Below, in pieces: positions 62,582-64,000 of a stretch of 64,000 bases of DNA. Within the stretch, counting starts at the first letter, position 1. Every line of letters begins with the position of its first letter. Under the pieces are notes generated by a model. That model ran no database searches and had not been told where the DNA came from. It worked only from the letters and a program-made list of their open reading frames with translations. Both the position numbers and the translations under genes were made by a program. The stretch comes from Alphaproteobacteria bacterium (lineage in GTDB: Bacteria > Pseudomonadota > Alphaproteobacteria > Caulobacterales > Aquidulcibacteraceae): the NCBI GenBank assembly GCA_018971945.1, contig JAGWZH010000001.1:36923-100922 (forward strand), written 5' to 3'.

Positions 62582-63994
62582 ATGACGCCGACAAACCCGG
62601 CAGCCGCCGGCGGCGCTCCTGGGGCCTGCGCGCCTTCGATCCCCACGCCTTCAACCGTAGCGCTTTCCGCCACCGGGGCTACGATCTGCGCCTTGGCGTC
62701 CGGCGCCGGCCGCGCCGGCGTGGCTGTCATCAGGGTATCGGGGCCCGCTTCAGGCCTCGCCGCGAGGGCCCTTGCCGGATCCGTCCCCCCGCCGCGCAAA
62801 ACCGCTCTGCGCGTTTTGCGCTCGGGGCGGGGCGAGGCCATCGACCAGGCCCTGGTCCTTTGGTTCCCTGGCCCGGAGAGCTTCACCGGAGAGGATGTCG
62901 CCGAATTTCACGTCCATGGCGGACCGGCGGTGATCGCAGCTGTCATGGACGCGCTCCTGGGTCTTCCGGGCCTGCGGCTCTCTGAACCCGGCGAGTTCAC
63001 CCGCCGCGCCTTCGAGCACGGCAAACTAGACCTCACCGAAGCGGAGGGTCTCGCCGACCTTGTCGACGCCGAAACCGAGGGCCAACGCCGCCAGGCCCTG
63101 CGACAACTCCAAGGCGGCTTGAAGCACATCTATGAGGGCTGGCGAGCGGATCTCCTCTCCGCCATCGCCCTTGTCGAAGCCGATATCGACTTCCCCGACG
63201 AAGATCTTCCCCAAGGCCTCTCCTCCCGCGCAGCCGACCACATCGCCGACCTTGCCCATGGTCTGTCCGAGCATCTCGATGATTGTCGCCGGGGGGAGCG
63301 GGTGCGGGACGGCTACCGCGTCGCCATCATCGGCGCCCCGAACGCTGGGAAGTCCTCTCTGCTCAACGCCCTCGCCGGCCGCGAGGCCGCGATCGTCTCC
63401 CCATTCCCTGGCACCACCCGCGACGTCGTCGAGATCCGCCTGGTGCTGGCGGGTTTCCCCGTCTGGATCGCGGACACAGCAGGTCTCCGCGAAGCCGCCG
63501 ACATGATCGAGGCGGAGGGCGTGAAGCGGGCCCTGGCTCGCGCGGAGGAGGCGGACCTGCGCCTCGTGGTTCTCGACGCGACCGACCCCGCAGCGCTTCC
63601 CCAAGCGGCCCGGCCAGACGACCTCGTCATCTGGAACAAGAGCGATCTCGCCCCTTGGTCCGCCTCACGCCTCTTCGATGCGTCCGACGGAGCGCGTCCG
63701 ATCCCGATTTCTGCGGCCACTGGCGATGGCCTGCCCGATCTTTTGACCGCCCTGTCCGCCCGCGTCGTCCAGGCCTTGAGCGCCCAGGAGACCCCAGCCC
63801 TCTCGCGCGCCCGCCACCGCGCGTTGGTCGCAGCGGCGGCGCAGGAGGTGAACGACGCCCTGGCGGCCCCGGCGCCCGAGTTCGCTGGTGAGCACCTTCG
63901 CCGCGCGGCCGACGCCCTTGGCCGCCTCACCGGCCGCATCCATGTCGAAGACGTCCTCGGCGAAATTTTCGGCCGCTTCTGCATCGGAAAATGA
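62582..63994 (+). CDS. mnmE: tRNA modification GTPase MnmE
   Basis: 470 residues. MnmE with MnmG installs the cmnm5 group on U34 of tRNAs. Seen: the N-terminal formyl-THF-binding domain (about 35-155, T-I-C-A-L-A-S-G and F-T-G-E-D-V-A-E-F-H-V-H-G-G), G domain with G-A-P-N-A-G-K-S-S, T-T-R-D-V-V, D-T-A-G-L-R-E and N-K-S-D, and the catalytic C-terminal F-C-I-G-K. The first 34 residues are an Ala/Pro-rich extension not usual in the family; no closer start codon is available. No clear ribosome site before 62582. MnmG should follow beyond the window edge. Confidence 0.96.
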   Translation: MTPTNPAAAGGAPGACAPSIPTPSTVALSATGATICALASGAGRAGVAVIRVSGPASGLAARALAGSVPPPRKTALRVLRSGRGEAIDQALVLWFPGPESFTGEDVAEFHVHGGPAVIAAVMDALLGLPGLRLSEPGEFTRRAFEHGKLDLTEAEGLADLVDAETEGQRRQALRQLQGGLKHIYEGWRADLLSAIALVEADIDFPDEDLPQGLSSRAADHIADLAHGLSEHLDDCRRGERVRDGYRVAIIGAPNAGKSSLLNALAGREAAIVSPFPGTTRDVVEIRLVLAGFPVWIADTAGLREAADMIEAEGVKRALARAEEADLRLVVLDATDPAALPQAARPDDLVIWNKSDLAPWSASRLFDASDGARPIPISAATGDGLPDLLTALSARVVQALSAQETPALSRARHRALVAAAAQEVNDALAAPAPEFAGEHLRRAADALGRLTGRIHVEDVLGEIFGRFCIGK

Positions 63995-64000
63995 GCCGCC

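Noticed and set aside
1..64000. tRNA, rRNA or mobile elements in the spacers
   Set aside because: No T-loop GTTCGA-type box with flanking stems, no rRNA stretches and no transposase, integrase or terminal inverted repeats were seen by eye; a covariance-model scan would settle tRNAs.

Overview
The window is about 64 kb of GC-rich chromosomal DNA. Its layout suggests an alphaproteobacterium, most likely in or near Caulobacterales/Hyphomonadales. The evidence is hrcA-grpE beside rph, rdgB and hemW; fabA-fabB close to a FabI; tamA-tamB; rimP-nusA-ylxR-infB-rbfA-truB-rpsO-pnp; hslVU near hisBHAFE; a DUF6489 gene just before mnmE; and a TonB receptor plus S9 peptidase typical of aquatic oligotrophs. 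The order-level placement is inference. Almost everything is core or near-core genome. I saw no insertion sequence, prophage, CRISPR array, rRNA or tRNA.

Region by region: 1-2900 holds a truncated BON lipoprotein, rsmI and a divergent LpoA-like periplasmic lipoprotein. 2950-10800 holds hemW and rdgB, a DUF2975/XRE pair, a CorA-family transporter, rph, an MFS transporter, and divergent hrcA-grpE. 10900-17000 is an uptake and hydrolysis block: an S9 peptidase, then a TonB receptor with a candidate Fur box, followed by a beta-lactamase-fold hydrolase. 17000-24250 carries an O-methyltransferase, dut, cysK, a lipoprotein, a MoeB/ThiF-like protein, an alpha/beta hydrolase and a PhoD-type phosphatase. 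24250-31100 is tamB-tamA and a 2-hydroxyacid dehydrogenase. 31200-38000 is the fatty-acid and envelope-lipid block: an SH3 protein, fabA, fabB, fabI, a MOSC protein and an LpxR-like outer-membrane protein, interspersed with three unannotated microprotein genes. 38100-49100 is the leftward translation operon. 49300-58950 holds trmB, a TauE/SafE permease, hslUV, an SMR transporter, a GGDEF/EAL protein and the his operon. 59500-63994 holds a quinone reductase, a phosphodiesterase, a dienelactone-hydrolase-type enzyme, DUF6489 and mnmE.

The most interesting unexplained signal is the set of tiny, hydrophobic, related genes at 33848-33976, 37804-37929 and probably 34544-34657. The first two share sequence and near-identical upstream architecture: a GTGA-N6-TCACA CRP/FNR-like palindrome placed about 42 bp before an inferred start site, then a similar roughly 47-nt leader. 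They look like members of one small regulon of membrane microproteins placed after lipid and outer-membrane genes. Other notable points are repeated TTGA stop/start overlaps and frequent TTG starts, an in-frame repeat-encoded N-terminal extension ahead of dUTPase, a Fur-like operator over the TonB-receptor promoter, and a terminator-like hairpin directly in front of rimP-nusA.
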